A DNA stretch of 64,000 nt from Paenibacillus sp. FSL H7-0326 (GCF_001955535.1 NZ_MPVN01000011.1:1-64000), one strand, 5' to 3'. Shown: positions 45,000 to 55,882, counted from the stretch's first letter. A program made the numbers and translations. Notes: generated from the sequence alone by a model not told the origin.

Positions 45000-45854
45000 C
45001 TATGTCAGTAATCTTACTGCATAAACTTCTTTACAGAATCCTCGAAGACCATTATAAATTCTCGGCACCTTTGATTCTTTTGATACGAGACCAAATACAG
45101 TAGGTCCGCTTCCGGACATAAGAACACCATCCGCTCCGAGCTTCAACATGGCTTCCTTCAATTGTCCTACCTCTGGATGCAGCTTCACAGTCACATCCTC
45201 TAATACATTACCTAGTTCCTTACAAACCCCTGCAAAAGACTGATTGCGAATCGCATCTTCCATTCTTTTGGCGGATGGATGCTTCTGGATCTGATCGCTG
45301 CGTACACGACCATATACCTCTGCAGTAGAGACGTTAATCGGCGGCTTTGCCAGCACGACCCAGCATTGCGGCGGATTCGGAAGCTGATGCAGCTGTTCTC
45401 CTCTTCCTGTAGCTAGTGCGGTACCTCCGGTAATACAAAAAGGTACATCCGAGCCTAATTCTGCACCCAGGAGCCTCAGCTCTTCATCTGATATACCGAG
45501 ACCCCACAGCTTATTCAAGCCCCGCAGGGTTGCCGCAGCATCACTGCTGCCGCCTGCAAGACCGGCAGCAACGGGTATCTTCTTATCGAGATGAATGTAC
45601 ACACCTTTCTTAACGTCATATCTCTCCTTCACCAGCTTGGCAGCCTGGAAGGCCAGGTTCTTCTCATCCAGGGGGATATATCCCGCCTGGCTTGATATCA
45701 TAATCGTATCCCGCTTGATTTCAGACATTTCAATCCGATCGGCAAGATCAACCATGGTCATAATCATTTCTACTTCATGATAACCATCGCTTCTTTTATG
45801 TAATACATCCAACATCAAATTAATTTTCGCAGGAGCTTTTTCATAAATTTTCAA
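45000..45854 (-). CDS. ispE: 4-diphosphocytidyl-2-C-methyl-D-erythritol kinase
   Basis: GHMP kinase of the MEP isoprenoid pathway. 284 residues: [12 protein letters not shown] at the N terminus, glycine-rich ATP loop [21 protein letters not shown] near 94-114, and the C-terminal GSGPTVFGL. Starts at TTG with GGGTGGGTGAG upstream. It lies between sspF and purR as in B. subtilis. Confidence 0.96.
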   Translation of the reverse strand: MKIYEKAPAKINLMLDVLHKRSDGYHEVEMIMTMVDLADRIEMSEIKRDTIMISSQAGYIPLDEKNLAFQAAKLVKERYDVKKGVYIHLDKKIPVAAGLAGGSSDAAATLRGLNKLWGLGISDEELRLLGAELGSDVPFCITGGTALATGRGEQLHQLPNPPQCWVVLAKPPINVSTAEVYGRVRSDQIQKHPSAKRMEDAIRNQSFAGVCKELGNVLEDVTVKLHPEVGQLKEAMLKLGADGVLMSGSGPTVFGLVSKESKVPRIYNGLRGFCKEVYAVRLLT

Positions 45855-45970
45855 GGCGACTCACCCACCCTCAGCTATTCCCTCAAGACAACTTAACATA
45901 TTATATCAAAAGCAGACTGTCAAGTCATATTCTTCCCTTCACAAATAAGGCTGTTAGAATACGAATATAT

Positions 45971-46000
45971 AAAAAGCCCCCTGCTGTATCCCAGGGGACC
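45971..46000 (-). terminator. Terminator after sspF
   Basis: Stem TCCCCTG / CAGGGGG around an 8-base loop, followed by CTTTTTATAT on the minus strand. Confidence 0.85.
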
Positions 46001-46007
46001 CTCCTAA

Positions 46008-46190
46008 TTATCCTTGATTCTTACGTGCTGCCTGCTCTGCAAGCTGTATAGCCCTCTTCACCATATTGCCTGCATCCTTGGCTTTGATTCCGCCCCAGCC
46101 TTCTTGCTGAACAGTATCATAAAAGCCCAGGTCCTTGGCCAGCTCATACTTGAGCTCTTCTGACATTACACTGCGTCTTCTGCGGCTCAT
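46008..46190 (-). CDS. sspF: Alpha/beta-type small acid-soluble spore protein (SspF-like)
   Basis: 60 residues: [25 protein letters not shown], then [23 protein letters not shown]. The KYELAKDLG and [16 protein letters not shown] segments are diverged versions of the alpha/beta SASP DNA-binding helices. It would coat spore DNA. Monocistronic with a terminator; expected to be transcribed in the forespore. No clear sigma-G promoter was recognised upstream (46191-46312 holds no gene). Confidence 0.9.
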   Translation of the reverse strand: MSRRRRSVMSEELKYELAKDLGFYDTVQQEGWGGIKAKDAGNMVKRAIQLAEQAARKNQG

Positions 46191-46312
46191 CAGATTTCCT
46201 CCTTATATTAGGGGACTCATAATTTCATGTTTCGAACGTTAGTATGTGTCTGGCAGGCATAAAGTATGCGCATCTGCTTAAAGCGTAGACATAGTTTTTC
46301 CCTTTATTTTAC

Positions 46313-47980
46313 TTATTCACTTACCAAATTCATTCTATACTTGAGCTCTTCCTTCTCCCAATCGATTAATTCCCATGGAACTTCCTTTACGCCAGGCAGC
46401 TCTAATTTCCAATTCATATCATCGACTGTTTTATCGGTTGTAACCCGCTTCAGGGTCACTTCCTCTGGCAGCTCTGACATCCCTCTCATAATGAACTTGA
46501 AATCGGACAATTCCTTCGTGTCCATATTCATGGCTCCTCTATATTCAACCTGATACTCCTTCCCATTCTTATCAGTCATTACCCACTTATCTTTAGCAAA
46601 GTTGTTCTTGAGCTCAGCCGACAGACTAAGTATGCCTACCTTTTCATCTTCTCCTCCGGGGTCATCCGACACGGTCATGCTGGTAAATGTGAACTGATCT
46701 CCTTGATCTTTAAACACCGCCGGCTTGGACAGGAGAGCTCTCGGTCTAAAGGTTATTTCTCCCTTGGTAGAAGCAAGCTGAGAGTATCCTTTGAAATGAA
46801 ATACGAATGGCTTGTCAACCATGTCCTGTTCTGCATTAAAGTAGAGGCTCCAATGGAGTTCCTTGTCGTCTCTATAACGAATCGTCATTCGGTTATCATC
46901 ATCGTTAAAGTAAACATATCTCTCATAGTTGTCTCCAGCTGTCCCATTGGCTAGGTCAAAATATAGGAGCGTCTCCTCATCCCCAGAATAAAGCGGATTC
47001 TCCTCACTTACATCGGCACTCGCTTGCTCCGTCACAAAATCTATCCTGTATCCATTCGGGGTACGAGTGAGCTGCTCTGCTCTCACCTTTGTCCCATCAG
47101 GCATTTGATAAGATTCATGAAGTTCAGTAATGACAGCTTGCTGCATCGCTTTCCTCATATCGATATTAAACTCAAAGCTCCAGTCTCCTTCGAGAAAGAT
47201 CGGCTCGCCATTTGCATCTGAGGCCTGCAGCTTGTTAAGTGTGCTGGTGATCTGTATGGTGTCCGAAATATTGCTCGTGTCCAGCGGGATCCTAACGAAT
47301 TTATATTCGTTCATTCCCCTGCTCTTGTTGTTATCCACGATGCCAATATCCTTTCCTTCCGAGTTCGTTACCCTAAAGTAATCCTCCATATTCATTTCCC
47401 ATCCGAGATGAGGCGAATACTCCATGTCTCCATCCTTCGTAATTTCCATGGCAATTACTATTTGGGTCGCATCAGCCAGCACTTCTTCTACACTCACTGT
47501 AACTCCATTGCTCTCTGCCTTAATCTTTGGATATTGCGCTAGTTCACCGTACTTTTTAAAGATGCCATACCCTATTAGCTCCATAGGCGTCGCCCAAGGC
47601 TCAATCTGCTCTTGAATACCCAGCTGCTGCTGAACAAAAGGCTGCTGCAGAGCGTAATAGGAGCTCCCCCCCAAAACGATAACTACGGCTGCAGCAGATA
47701 TCCACCTTTTTATGTTTCTTTGTCTTAATAAGGTCATCCTCTTCTCCTCATTAGGGTCAATGGGTTCGATCTCAACGTCTTCTAATGCATTCATTATATG
47801 GGTTGTGAAGTCTTCGCTTACGCGAGCTGAATACAGCCTGCTGTTCCATTCCTGATGTTCATGCAGGATCGACTCATATAATGTGCTGCAATGCTCGCAG
47901 CGGCTAAGATGTTCTTTGTCTGTTAGCGTTAATCCGCGAATCACCTTATCTTCCATTTGATGAGGCTTCAAGCAGCTCAT
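46313..47980 (-). CDS. Anti-sigma factor with zinc-finger N terminus and DUF4179-type extracellular domain
   Basis: 555 residues. The N terminus has a putative zinc motif (HLSRCEHCSTLY: H-x3-C-x2-C, near 24-35) expected to bind the ECF sigma factor; one membrane helix follows (WISAAAVVIVLGGSSYYAL, about 92-110); the remaining 440 residues are an extracellular, beta-rich domain of the type found in DUF4179 proteins. It probably holds its partner sigma factor inactive until an envelope signal. ATG at 47980 follows AGGAGG and overlaps the sigma gene by 35 bases (coupled). Stimulus unknown. Confidence 0.85.
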   Translation of the reverse strand: MSCLKPHQMEDKVIRGLTLTDKEHLSRCEHCSTLYESILHEHQEWNSRLYSARVSEDFTTHIMNALEDVEIEPIDPNEEKRMTLLRQRNIKRWISAAAVVIVLGGSSYYALQQPFVQQQLGIQEQIEPWATPMELIGYGIFKKYGELAQYPKIKAESNGVTVSVEEVLADATQIVIAMEITKDGDMEYSPHLGWEMNMEDYFRVTNSEGKDIGIVDNNKSRGMNEYKFVRIPLDTSNISDTIQITSTLNKLQASDANGEPIFLEGDWSFEFNIDMRKAMQQAVITELHESYQMPDGTKVRAEQLTRTPNGYRIDFVTEQASADVSEENPLYSGDEETLLYFDLANGTAGDNYERYVYFNDDDNRMTIRYRDDKELHWSLYFNAEQDMVDKPFVFHFKGYSQLASTKGEITFRPRALLSKPAVFKDQGDQFTFTSMTVSDDPGGEDEKVGILSLSAELKNNFAKDKWVMTDKNGKEYQVEYRGAMNMDTKELSDFKFIMRGMSELPEEVTLKRVTTDKTVDDMNWKLELPGVKEVPWELIDWEKEELKYRMNLVSE

Positions 47981-48530
47981 AATCCCTCACCTCCTCAGTC
48001 AGTGCCTTTTTCATCCGTTTCTTCGCCCGGTGGAGCCTGTTTCGCACTTGATGTGAGCTGAGCCCTGTAATGTTGGCTATTTCCTCATAACTCAGCTCGT
48101 TCGTATACCTCAGCAGAATGACTAAGCGTTCCTCATCTTTAAGCACCTGCAGAAGGGCATGCACTTCAGAGATCATTTCACTGCGGAGCATCACGTTCTC
48201 CGGAGTATTTAACGCTTCTTTATGAGCTATGTATTCCTGAGGCAGCCAGTTCTTCTGTCTCCGACGTGCATCAATTGCTTGATTAACTGCAATCTTATAC
48301 AGCCAAGCACTAAAGCTGCTATCCAATCTGTGGCTTGCCAGCTTGCGGTAAGCTCTAATAAAGGTCTCCTGGACAAGATCCTCTGCGTCCTCCCTTGGAA
48401 TCCCCATTCCTTGTATAAAGCAAAATATTCGATGCTTGTAGCGGTTTACGATCACGCTGTATAGCTGCTTATTTCCATTAAGGATATCTGCGATGATTTG
48501 CTGTTCTTCTATGCTGTGTGTGTCCTCCAT
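47946..48530 (-). CDS. ECF-type RNA polymerase sigma factor
   Basis: 194 residues: region 2 (YSVIVNRYKHRIFCFIQGMGIPREDAEDLVQETFIRAYRKL in parts, with DAEDLVQETF) and region 4 (LRYTNELSYEEIANITGLSSHQVRNRLHRAKKRMKKAL in parts). No region 3, as in group 4 sigma factors. Directs RNA polymerase to a stress or envelope regulon, controlled by the overlapping anti-sigma gene. AAGGAGGGCG precedes the ATG. The pair is inserted between sspF and veg relative to B. subtilis. A CGTC motif lies upstream but I could not place an AAC-type -35, so autoregulation is unproven. Confidence 0.93.
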   Translation of the reverse strand: MEDTHSIEEQQIIADILNGNKQLYSVIVNRYKHRIFCFIQGMGIPREDAEDLVQETFIRAYRKLASHRLDSSFSAWLYKIAVNQAIDARRRQKNWLPQEYIAHKEALNTPENVMLRSEMISEVHALLQVLKDEERLVILLRYTNELSYEEIANITGLSSHQVRNRLHRAKKRMKKALTEEVRDYELLEASSNGR

Positions 48531-48607
48531 AACGCCCTCCTTAAGCCGTGCTTATCCCTCGCCCTTAATAAGACGGTGCTGGCAGCTAATCCTCTCACTT
48601 GGACAAT

Positions 48608-48643
48608 AAAAAAAACGGCCTCGTCCTTAATGGACGAGAGCCG
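48608..48643 (-). terminator. Terminator after veg
   Basis: Stem CGGC-CTCGTCC / GGACGAG-GCCG type with ATTA loop, followed by eight T on the minus strand. Confidence 0.9.
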
Positions 48644-48659
48644 CCTTGAGAAATCAAGC

Positions 48660-48938
48660 TTACACTTCGTTGTACGATATTTCGCTGACCACTTGCTCAG
48701 GATCATATACTGAAACCTGTACTGCTTCAGTCAATATATCGGCGTAACTGTAAGACACCCGTTTAAACGTTTGCTGTTCTTGATCTAGCTTCACAATAAA
48801 AACAGAAGGGTACGTTTCTTCCAATACACCAGTACGCTCAATTGTCTTACGGCGTCCACCGTTTGCACGAAGTAGAATCTTCTGGCCAACATGAGCGTCG
48901 AGACTGCGTTTGATATCCAATAGCGAATTTTTAGCCAT
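48660..48938 (-). CDS. veg: Veg protein
   Basis: 92 residues: [35 protein letters not shown] in pieces, with [10 protein letters not shown] and [10 protein letters not shown] as family hallmarks. Veg is an abundant small beta-barrel-like protein that promotes biofilm matrix genes in B. subtilis; its exact mode of action is uncertain. I chose the ATG at 48938, nine bases after AAAGAGGTGG; the longer ORF runs through the promoter. Two strong tandem promoters lie upstream. Confidence 0.95.
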   Translation of the reverse strand: MAKNSLLDIKRSLDAHVGQKILLRANGGRRKTIERTGVLEETYPSVFIVKLDQEQQTFKRVSYSYADILTEAVQVSVYDPEQVVSEISYNEV

Positions 48939-48965
48939 GGCTAACGACCACCTCTTTCCTTGTCC

Positions 48966-49031
48966 ATTATACAAGGGGTTTCATAGTTTGTCAAATCATC
49001 AATTATATCAGCATCAAAAATGTGTTGTCAA
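48966..49031 (-). promoter_or_regulatory. Tandem near-consensus sigma-A promoters of veg
   Basis: Proximal: TTGACA (48989-48994), 17-nt spacer, TATAAT (48966-48971), a perfect consensus. Distal: TTGACA (49026-49031), 18-nt spacer, TATAAT (49002-49007). Veg is famous for a very strong vegetative promoter in B. subtilis; here it is doubled. Confidence 0.9.
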
Positions 49032-49138
49032 CGAATATTTTAGCAACGTTATTGCTTTAATTCGCCACCATATTTTTTGGATCGAATTCGCTACCCTTCT
49101 CTTGGTAAATAGCTCATTTCACCCTTGTTATATGAAGC

Positions 49139-49170
49139 AAAAAAAGACCCCTTTAAATTAAGGAGTCCTT
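49139..49170 (-). terminator. Terminator after yabG
   Basis: Stem AAGGACTCCTT / AAGGGGTC type around AATTTA, followed by seven T on the minus strand. Confidence 0.8.
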
Positions 49171-49197
49171 GTGACACAAATATTTCTTCTATAAGCT

Positions 49198-50103
49198 TCA
49201 GATCGCCGCTGGTGTGACCTTAAGAGTGGACAAATCCTGAAGGGGAGGTAAGCCTATCCGATAGCTCCCTCTGGACTCAAGCCCGCCGACACCGTCACTG
49301 CCGCTAATCGTGTGATGGATAATATCATTAATGTTAATAGTATCCTTCACGGAGGTGAACGCCGCCTTCGCTGCCACATATACAGGATCAAGTGCATGTA
49401 TTAATACCCGGCTGGGGCTGCTGGCAAAATTCGCACCTGCACGGATCAGTGCTTCAAAATGAGACTGACACGCACCTGCAACGATCGTCAGCGCATCCAA
49501 ATGCCATTCATATTGTCTGGCTACCTGAACGGCTGTAATGAAGTTGGATGAATTCTTATAATGATTGATGTTATACAGATCATAGGGCTGTCTGCCCTTT
49601 AGTACTCCGTCATGCCCCGTAATAACGACTATATCAGGACGTGAGCGCGGCAGGAGCCGATATAGTGTATCTGCCATGGAAGCTTCATGTACATAATGGC
49701 CTTCTGCGGGTACACGCAGTCTTTCATACAATGCCATGCTTTTCTTAAGATAATTAGGATCTCCATCCAGATGGAGCACCTTGCCAGGCATTTCAAAAAA
49801 AGAAGGAGACTCTGTTTGTGTGTTCTTGCTCCACTCATCAACTAACCCCGCCTGGTTACGCTGTGCTTGCTCCAGACGATGCTTCTGCAATAGCGAGTAA
49901 GATTCGTTTGCTTTAATATGTGCCAGCCGGGTCTTGTTCGTCTCTGGCTCATACGGCACTCTGATCAGATCATTCAGCGGAGAATCCGCAAGGAGCCTGA
50001 ATTCGGTTCCTTTAATGACTGCTTTATCCTTCTCGAGGCCCTCCACTCGGAACGTGACATCTCCTCCATACGATTTCCGAACGACCAAGTCTCCTATATT
50101 CAT
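49198..50103 (-). CDS. yabG: Sporulation-specific protease YabG
   Basis: 301 residues, near the family length. Cysteine protease that trims spore coat proteins during coat maturation. Starts MNIGDLVVRKSYGGDVTFRVEG; conserved blocks are GKVLHLDGDPNYLKKSM, RPDIVVITGHDG near 160 and ALTIVAGACQSHFEALIRAGANFASSPSRVLIHALDPV in pieces (candidate catalytic His in GHDG, Cys in GACQS). ATG at 50103 follows AGAGGTGAT; a longer ORF to 50184 has no support. Located between rsmA and veg as in B. subtilis. Confidence 0.94.
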   Translation of the reverse strand: MNIGDLVVRKSYGGDVTFRVEGLEKDKAVIKGTEFRLLADSPLNDLIRVPYEPETNKTRLAHIKANESYSLLQKHRLEQAQRNQAGLVDEWSKNTQTESPSFFEMPGKVLHLDGDPNYLKKSMALYERLRVPAEGHYVHEASMADTLYRLLPRSRPDIVVITGHDGVLKGRQPYDLYNINHYKNSSNFITAVQVARQYEWHLDALTIVAGACQSHFEALIRAGANFASSPSRVLIHALDPVYVAAKAAFTSVKDTININDIIHHTISGSDGVGGLESRGSYRIGLPPLQDLSTLKVTPAAI

Positions 50104-50198
50104 CAACGTTATCACCTCTAACCCTATGTTATGGGCGAGGCAGGGCTTTGGTTCATCTCTTTTTTCGTAATTTGCGGAGTACAAGGCTCTTCAGCGTC

Positions 50199-51636
<1,438 letters not shown>

Positions 51637-51660
51637 GACCACATGACTTCCTTTCTAAAC

Positions 51661-51689
51661 AAAAAGAGAAGAGGAAAAACTCCTCTTCT
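51661..51689 (-). terminator. Terminator after the G5/3D wall protein gene
   Basis: Stem GAAGAGGA / TCCTCTTC with a short loop and TCTTTTTG on the minus strand, between this gene and rnmV. Confidence 0.85.
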
Positions 51690-51802
51690 GCATGTAAGAG
51701 GCAAACGATAGACTTGCTGTCTAAACTTTCGTTCACCTTATATAGCATCACCTAATCTTGATGTTAATACTATAACATCAGGGACGCATTGTAAAATATA
51801 TT

Positions 51803-53041
51803 TTAATTCAGTTCCGGCTTCACCGGACCGATAACGTATACTGTTTTACCTTTTTTGCGGCCAAAATTGAGTGCCTGCTCCAAGCTGTCATAATACACAT
51901 CAATTTTGTTGCCTTTGATTGCGCCGCCTGTATCTTCGGCACGACGGAATCCTACGCCTTCAATGTATACCCACCATCCGAGAGGGATCACATCAGGGTC
52001 AACTGCAATGGTACGCCCTTCCTGTACACGCGTGCCGGAAGCCGTCTTCGTACCAATGCCCTCTTGTTCTGAGGAATAGGCCGTCATAGATACATTGCTT
52101 AGCACTTTTTTGGCCTTGAATGTAACTCCGTCCTTCGTGACAGAATCGCTGTCACTTGAAGCAGATACCTTCTTCACTTTATCAGCCAGATTTGCTGACG
52201 ATTTTGAAGAGGATGCATTAGAAGCTTTAGAAGCAGTTGCAGTTGCAGTTGCAGCTTCAGCTTCACTTGCAGAGGCAACCACGGTTTCCTGAACTGGCTC
52301 AGGCTTCTTCTTCGTTCCTACGGCAATGACTTTGTCGACACGGTTGGTCTGTACCTTCTTGCCGGTCATTTTCTTGGACACCAATTCGCCGTCCTGGAAG
52401 GTCTTCTCGATCGTCTGGACAATTACACCTTCCTTGCCGCTCTGAATGACCCGGTTATCGCCCTTGTACAAGCTTGGGTCAGCCGTCTTGATCACCTTGA
52501 ACGGAATCGAAGCTTCTTGTGACGCTGTTTGCTTAGTCACCCGGACTACTCGAATATTAAGATCTGCCTTCACCGCAGTGTCAGCAGCAGGATATACTTT
52601 ATCATCTTCTGATACTTCGATGCTATGAGCAGCAAGTGCTTCCTTAACGGTATCCTGTGTTGTATAAACTTGCTCTGTCTCACCGTCTGCCGTTACGTTA
52701 ATCGCTACGGCCCGGTTAATTGTTACTCGATCCCCATCTTCAATCTCATCACTCAAAGACATCGATACTTCGTCATGTGGACTGACTGCGATTGAATGCT
52801 CATCCAGCACTTCACTAAGCATTCCTTCACGTGTTTCCAAGGTTTGAACCTTGCCGTCCACGACAATTGAGATTTCTTTGCCTCCCTGACCATACACAAT
52901 GAGTGAGATCATGACTAACAGTGCGATTGAGAAGATTGCGACTAGTGTGATCTGACGCAGATTCTCATGCTTCCATCGCAACGCGAAAGACTTGCTGGAT
53001 GATGGTGACTCATGGGTCTCCTCTAGTTGGAAATTTCCCAC
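51803..53041 (-). CDS. yabE: Cell-wall protein with DUF348, G5 and 3D domains (YabE-like)
   Basis: 412 residues: one membrane anchor (ITLVAIFSIALLVMISLIVYG, about 31-52), two or three DUF348 repeats (55-150), a G5 domain (about 170-245), an alanine/serine/threonine-rich linker (250-300) and a C-terminal 3D domain (310-405) whose three aspartates are visible in VDPDVIPLG, EDTGG and KIDVYY. The 3D domain resembles the catalytic fold of MltA and resuscitation-promoting factors, so a role in peptidoglycan turnover is likely. Expression is predicted to be switched off by c-di-AMP through the riboswitch at 53243-53568, and it has its own terminator. Confidence 0.93.
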   Translation of the reverse strand: MGNFQLEETHESPSSSKSFALRWKHENLRQITLVAIFSIALLVMISLIVYGQGGKEISIVVDGKVQTLETREGMLSEVLDEHSIAVSPHDEVSMSLSDEIEDGDRVTINRAVAINVTADGETEQVYTTQDTVKEALAAHSIEVSEDDKVYPAADTAVKADLNIRVVRVTKQTASQEASIPFKVIKTADPSLYKGDNRVIQSGKEGVIVQTIEKTFQDGELVSKKMTGKKVQTNRVDKVIAVGTKKKPEPVQETVVASASEAEAATATATASKASNASSSKSSANLADKVKKVSASSDSDSVTKDGVTFKAKKVLSNVSMTAYSSEQEGIGTKTASGTRVQEGRTIAVDPDVIPLGWWVYIEGVGFRRAEDTGGAIKGNKIDVYYDSLEQALNFGRKKGKTVYVIGPVKPELN

Positions 53042-53242
53042 TTCCTCCGTCCTCCTTCATAGTCCCGCCGTCAAGAGTATTGCATGATTGTATTTGACGC
53101 GACTATACCGATTTGTCTACAAAACCGGAGAAACTCCCGTCCGATTCTGCATCATGTGCCACTCTTCGCAGCATGATGTCACCTCCTGTTAACCAACAGT
53201 ATGACGACAATGTAACTTTTATTCTCCTAAAACAAAGAAGCC

Positions 53243-53568
53243 AAAAAAGAGTTTAAGAGGAACTCTTTCGTGGCTCCGATAAGTTCAAATGAGAATATCG
53301 GAAACATCATGCACGAGTTTTGCCTCTTCAATACGCTTACGGAGTTAGCTGTCGGGTTCGGGCGTAAGAGTCGCCCCCGCTCAGATCCAGGCTGCTCATG
53401 GCAGCTGTCCTTTACGTTCACCCCAAGACTCAAGTGTTGAAATCAAATACAGTGGTCAGAGCAAGAGAGACAACTCTCTTAATTCCATCTTCTGACTAGC
53501 AGCAGACCACTATATCGGTTCCCCCGTTCTTTGTTAAATTACAAAAGATTCAGCGAGAATGACTCATG
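53243..53568 (-). promoter_or_regulatory. c-di-AMP (ydaO-yuaA) riboswitch with intrinsic terminator
   Basis: Minus strand, 5' to 3': CATGAGT (P1 arm, 53562-53568), CGCTGAATC, ACGGGGGAACC, a long variable hairpin closed by AGTGGTC/GACCACT, GGGGTGAA, CCCGAACCCGACAGCTAAC, GTAAGCGT, GAAGAGG and ACTCGTG (P1 partner, 53313-53319). These are the conserved blocks of the ydaO class. A terminator follows at 53243-53268 (AAGAGTT-CCTCTTA-AACTCTT and TTTT). It probably stops transcription of the 3D protein gene when c-di-AMP is high. Between it and tatD (53569-53792) I see no gene. Confidence 0.88.
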
Positions 53569-53792
53569 AAGTGAATTCAAAGTGGTAAATCAACTGAATG
53601 TAAAATGGACTTTACCAACAATCAACAATTCACTGAAACGATGATATCCTGTTTCGATACATGTTGTAAAGCAGTATTCAACTATGTTTTTCTAAATAAT
53701 TGGTTAAAAATTTGTAATAATCAGCGAAAAAGTCTTACAAAAAGTTTAATCGCTCCGTTTTACTCCCTTTTTCACCTGTTTTTCTCTCTATT

Positions 53793-54560
53793 TTAACGAA
53801 TGTCAAATCGTTCCAGTGCATTTGCGGTCGTAATCCTTGCCAATTCCTCCACAGAAATGCCCTTCAGCTCCGCTGCCATTTCTGCTACCAAGGCCACATG
53901 AGCTGACTCATTTCTCTTGCCGCGGAATGGATGTGGAGTCAGGTATGGTGAATCCGTTTCGATCAAAAGCCGGTCAAGCGGTACCTTTGCAAGCACCTCT
54001 TTGGGCTGCTTCGCGTTCTTGAACGTGATCGGTCCTCCGAAGGAGATATGAAAGCCCATATCCAGCGCCATTTTTGCAGTTTCCCAGCTGCCTGAGAAAG
54101 AATGCATCACTCCGCCTACTTCTTGTGCCCTCTCTTCCCGCAGAATTCGAATAATGTCTTCATGCGCATCCCGGTTATGAATAACAATCGGCATAGCGAT
54201 CTCTCTAGCCAGTCCAATTTGTTTGCGCAGCACCTCATGCTGAATCTCTTTAGGAGACGTATCCCAATGATAATCCAGACCAATTTCACCGATCGCAACG
54301 ACCTTCTCATGTTTACATAATGATGCAATCCATTCCAAATCTCCATCCTTCATCGTAATGGCATCGACAGGATGCCAGCCTACTGCCGCATAGATAAAAT
54401 CATAGGTTTCGGCAAGTTTCATCGTAGTCGGAATTGTTTCCCGATTAAATCCTATATTAATCATTCGGGTAACCCCCTTTTCGACAGCGCGCTGAATCAC
54501 TTCCTCGCGGTCAGCGTCGAACTCGGGTGCATCCAAATGTGTATGTGTGTCGAATAACAT
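53793..54560 (-). CDS. yabD: TatD-family metal-dependent deoxyribonuclease (YabD)
   Basis: 255 residues of the amidohydrolase TIM barrel: metal site DTHTHLDAPEFD at the start, GEIGLDYHWD near 92 (Glu ligand), VIHNRDAHED near 128, MHSFSGSWE near 152 and ETDSPYLTPHPFRG near 200. Probable 3'-5' DNase or D-aminoacyl-type hydrolase. ATG at 54560 follows AAAGGAG; an upstream in-frame start at 54581 is less likely. In B. subtilis it follows metS; here it follows an HD-domain gene. Confidence 0.93.
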   Translation of the reverse strand: MLFDTHTHLDAPEFDADREEVIQRAVEKGVTRMINIGFNRETIPTTMKLAETYDFIYAAVGWHPVDAITMKDGDLEWIASLCKHEKVVAIGEIGLDYHWDTSPKEIQHEVLRKQIGLAREIAMPIVIHNRDAHEDIIRILREERAQEVGGVMHSFSGSWETAKMALDMGFHISFGGPITFKNAKQPKEVLAKVPLDRLLIETDSPYLTPHPFRGKRNESAHVALVAEMAAELKGISVEELARITTANALERFDIR

Positions 54561-54601
54561 CGTATATTTTTCTCCTTTCAAGGACTGTATCTTGTCTCAC
54601 A

Positions 54602-55882
54602 TTATTTAAACATACCGGCAATTTCCGGAGGCAGCTTGGGTAGTGCATTCATCAGCTTCTCCTGCGGGAAGTACAGATGATAATTCCCTTTTTGCATGCC
54701 GCTAATAGAGCGGACAATCTCGGATACCTCGGATATATCTCTTTGTCTTTCCTGCTTGTCTAGAATGATGATCTGTCTCTTGCTCCCCGCAATATCAGGT
54801 CGGAACACATCATACGGCAGATCGGTAGGAAAATCAATTTCAAGGTCATAGGCTGGATTCAAGCCTGCCTTGAGAAATGCTTCTTCTATTCGCTTGATAT
54901 CCTTCTGCTCGATATAATCCACTTCCACATACTTATAGAGCTTACGGTCCAGGAACCGGGTACACAGCTCACTCAGAATGGGGTCCTTCTCATAAGTCCA
55001 TTCATTAAAGGCAGCCTGAATCGTAGATTCATCGATACGAAGATAGTCCTTGACCGATACATCGCCTTTAATCAGATGAAGGAGGGGTCTAAGCATGAAG
55101 CTGAAGATGTACTCTTCTTCTACGAGTTCCTTGGCTCTTCTAAAGATTTGACGCAGGACAATTTCGGAGCTTCGAGTTACAGGGTGAAAATATACCTGCC
55201 AATACATCTGATATCTCGACATTAAATAATCTTCTACGGCATGCATTCCAGAATCTTTAACCACAACTCTTCCCTGGTAAGGGCGCAGCATTCGAAGTAT
55301 TCGGTCAAGGTCAATGGTTCCATAATTCACTCCGGTATAATAGGCATCCCGCAGCAAGTAATCCATTCGATCGGCATCGAGCGGACTTGAAACCAGATTG
55401 ACAACAATAGGCTTGTCATACGTCTTGGCAATCACAGAAGCGACCTTTTGGGCAAAATCAGGACCTACGGTACCCAGTATCCGGCCCACTTCGGTATCTC
55501 CCAGTATGATCTTACAGGTCCATTCTTCATGATCCATATCAAAAGCTTCTTCAATAGAGTGGGAAAAAGGACCATGCCCAACATCATGCAGCAGAGCTGC
55601 GCATAGAGCAACTAGCTTCTCTTCTTTAGGCCAATCGGGATATTCATTGCGTTCAAACTGCGATATGATCTTCCTTGTAATTTCATACACACCTAATGAA
55701 TGGGAGAAGCGGCTGTGTTCTGCTCCATGAAAAGTCAAATATGTAGTCCCCAATTGTCGAATTCGGCGAAGACGCTGAAATTCCGGGGTGTTGATAAGCT
55801 GCCATATAATCGGATCCTGGACATGCACGTAGTTATGTACAGGGTCTTTAAATACTTTCTCTTCGCTAAGCTTTTGTTCCAT
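54602..55882 (-). CDS. HD-domain phosphohydrolase (YwfO/dGTPase-like)
   Basis: 426 residues with the HD metal site in pieces: RFSHSLGVYE near 57, ALLHDVGHGPFSHSIE near 96-111 and DADRMDYLLRDAYYTG near 183. Related to deoxynucleoside triphosphate triphosphohydrolases and YwfO; the substrate is not certain. AAAGGAG precedes the ATG. It takes the place of metS next to yabD in B. subtilis order. Its 360-base upstream region is shared with abrB and carries Spo0A-box-like motifs and a 29-bp palindrome. Confidence 0.88.
   Translation of the reverse strand: MEQKLSEEKVFKDPVHNYVHVQDPIIWQLINTPEFQRLRRIRQLGTTYLTFHGAEHSRFSHSLGVYEITRKIISQFERNEYPDWPKEEKLVALCAALLHDVGHGPFSHSIEEAFDMDHEEWTCKIILGDTEVGRILGTVGPDFAQKVASVIAKTYDKPIVVNLVSSPLDADRMDYLLRDAYYTGVNYGTIDLDRILRMLRPYQGRVVVKDSGMHAVEDYLMSRYQMYWQVYFHPVTRSSEIVLRQIFRRAKELVEEEYIFSFMLRPLLHLIKGDVSVKDYLRIDESTIQAAFNEWTYEKDPILSELCTRFLDRKLYKYVEVDYIEQKDIKRIEEAFLKAGLNPAYDLEIDFPTDLPYDVFRPDIAGSKRQIIILDKQERQRDISEVSEIVRSISGMQKGNYHLYFPQEKLMNALPKLPPEIAGMFK

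Noticed and set aside
53443-53520. Separate small RNA hairpin upstream of the wall-protein gene
   Set aside because: The AGTGGTC/GACCACT hairpin falls between conserved blocks of the c-di-AMP riboswitch and is best explained as its variable stem.
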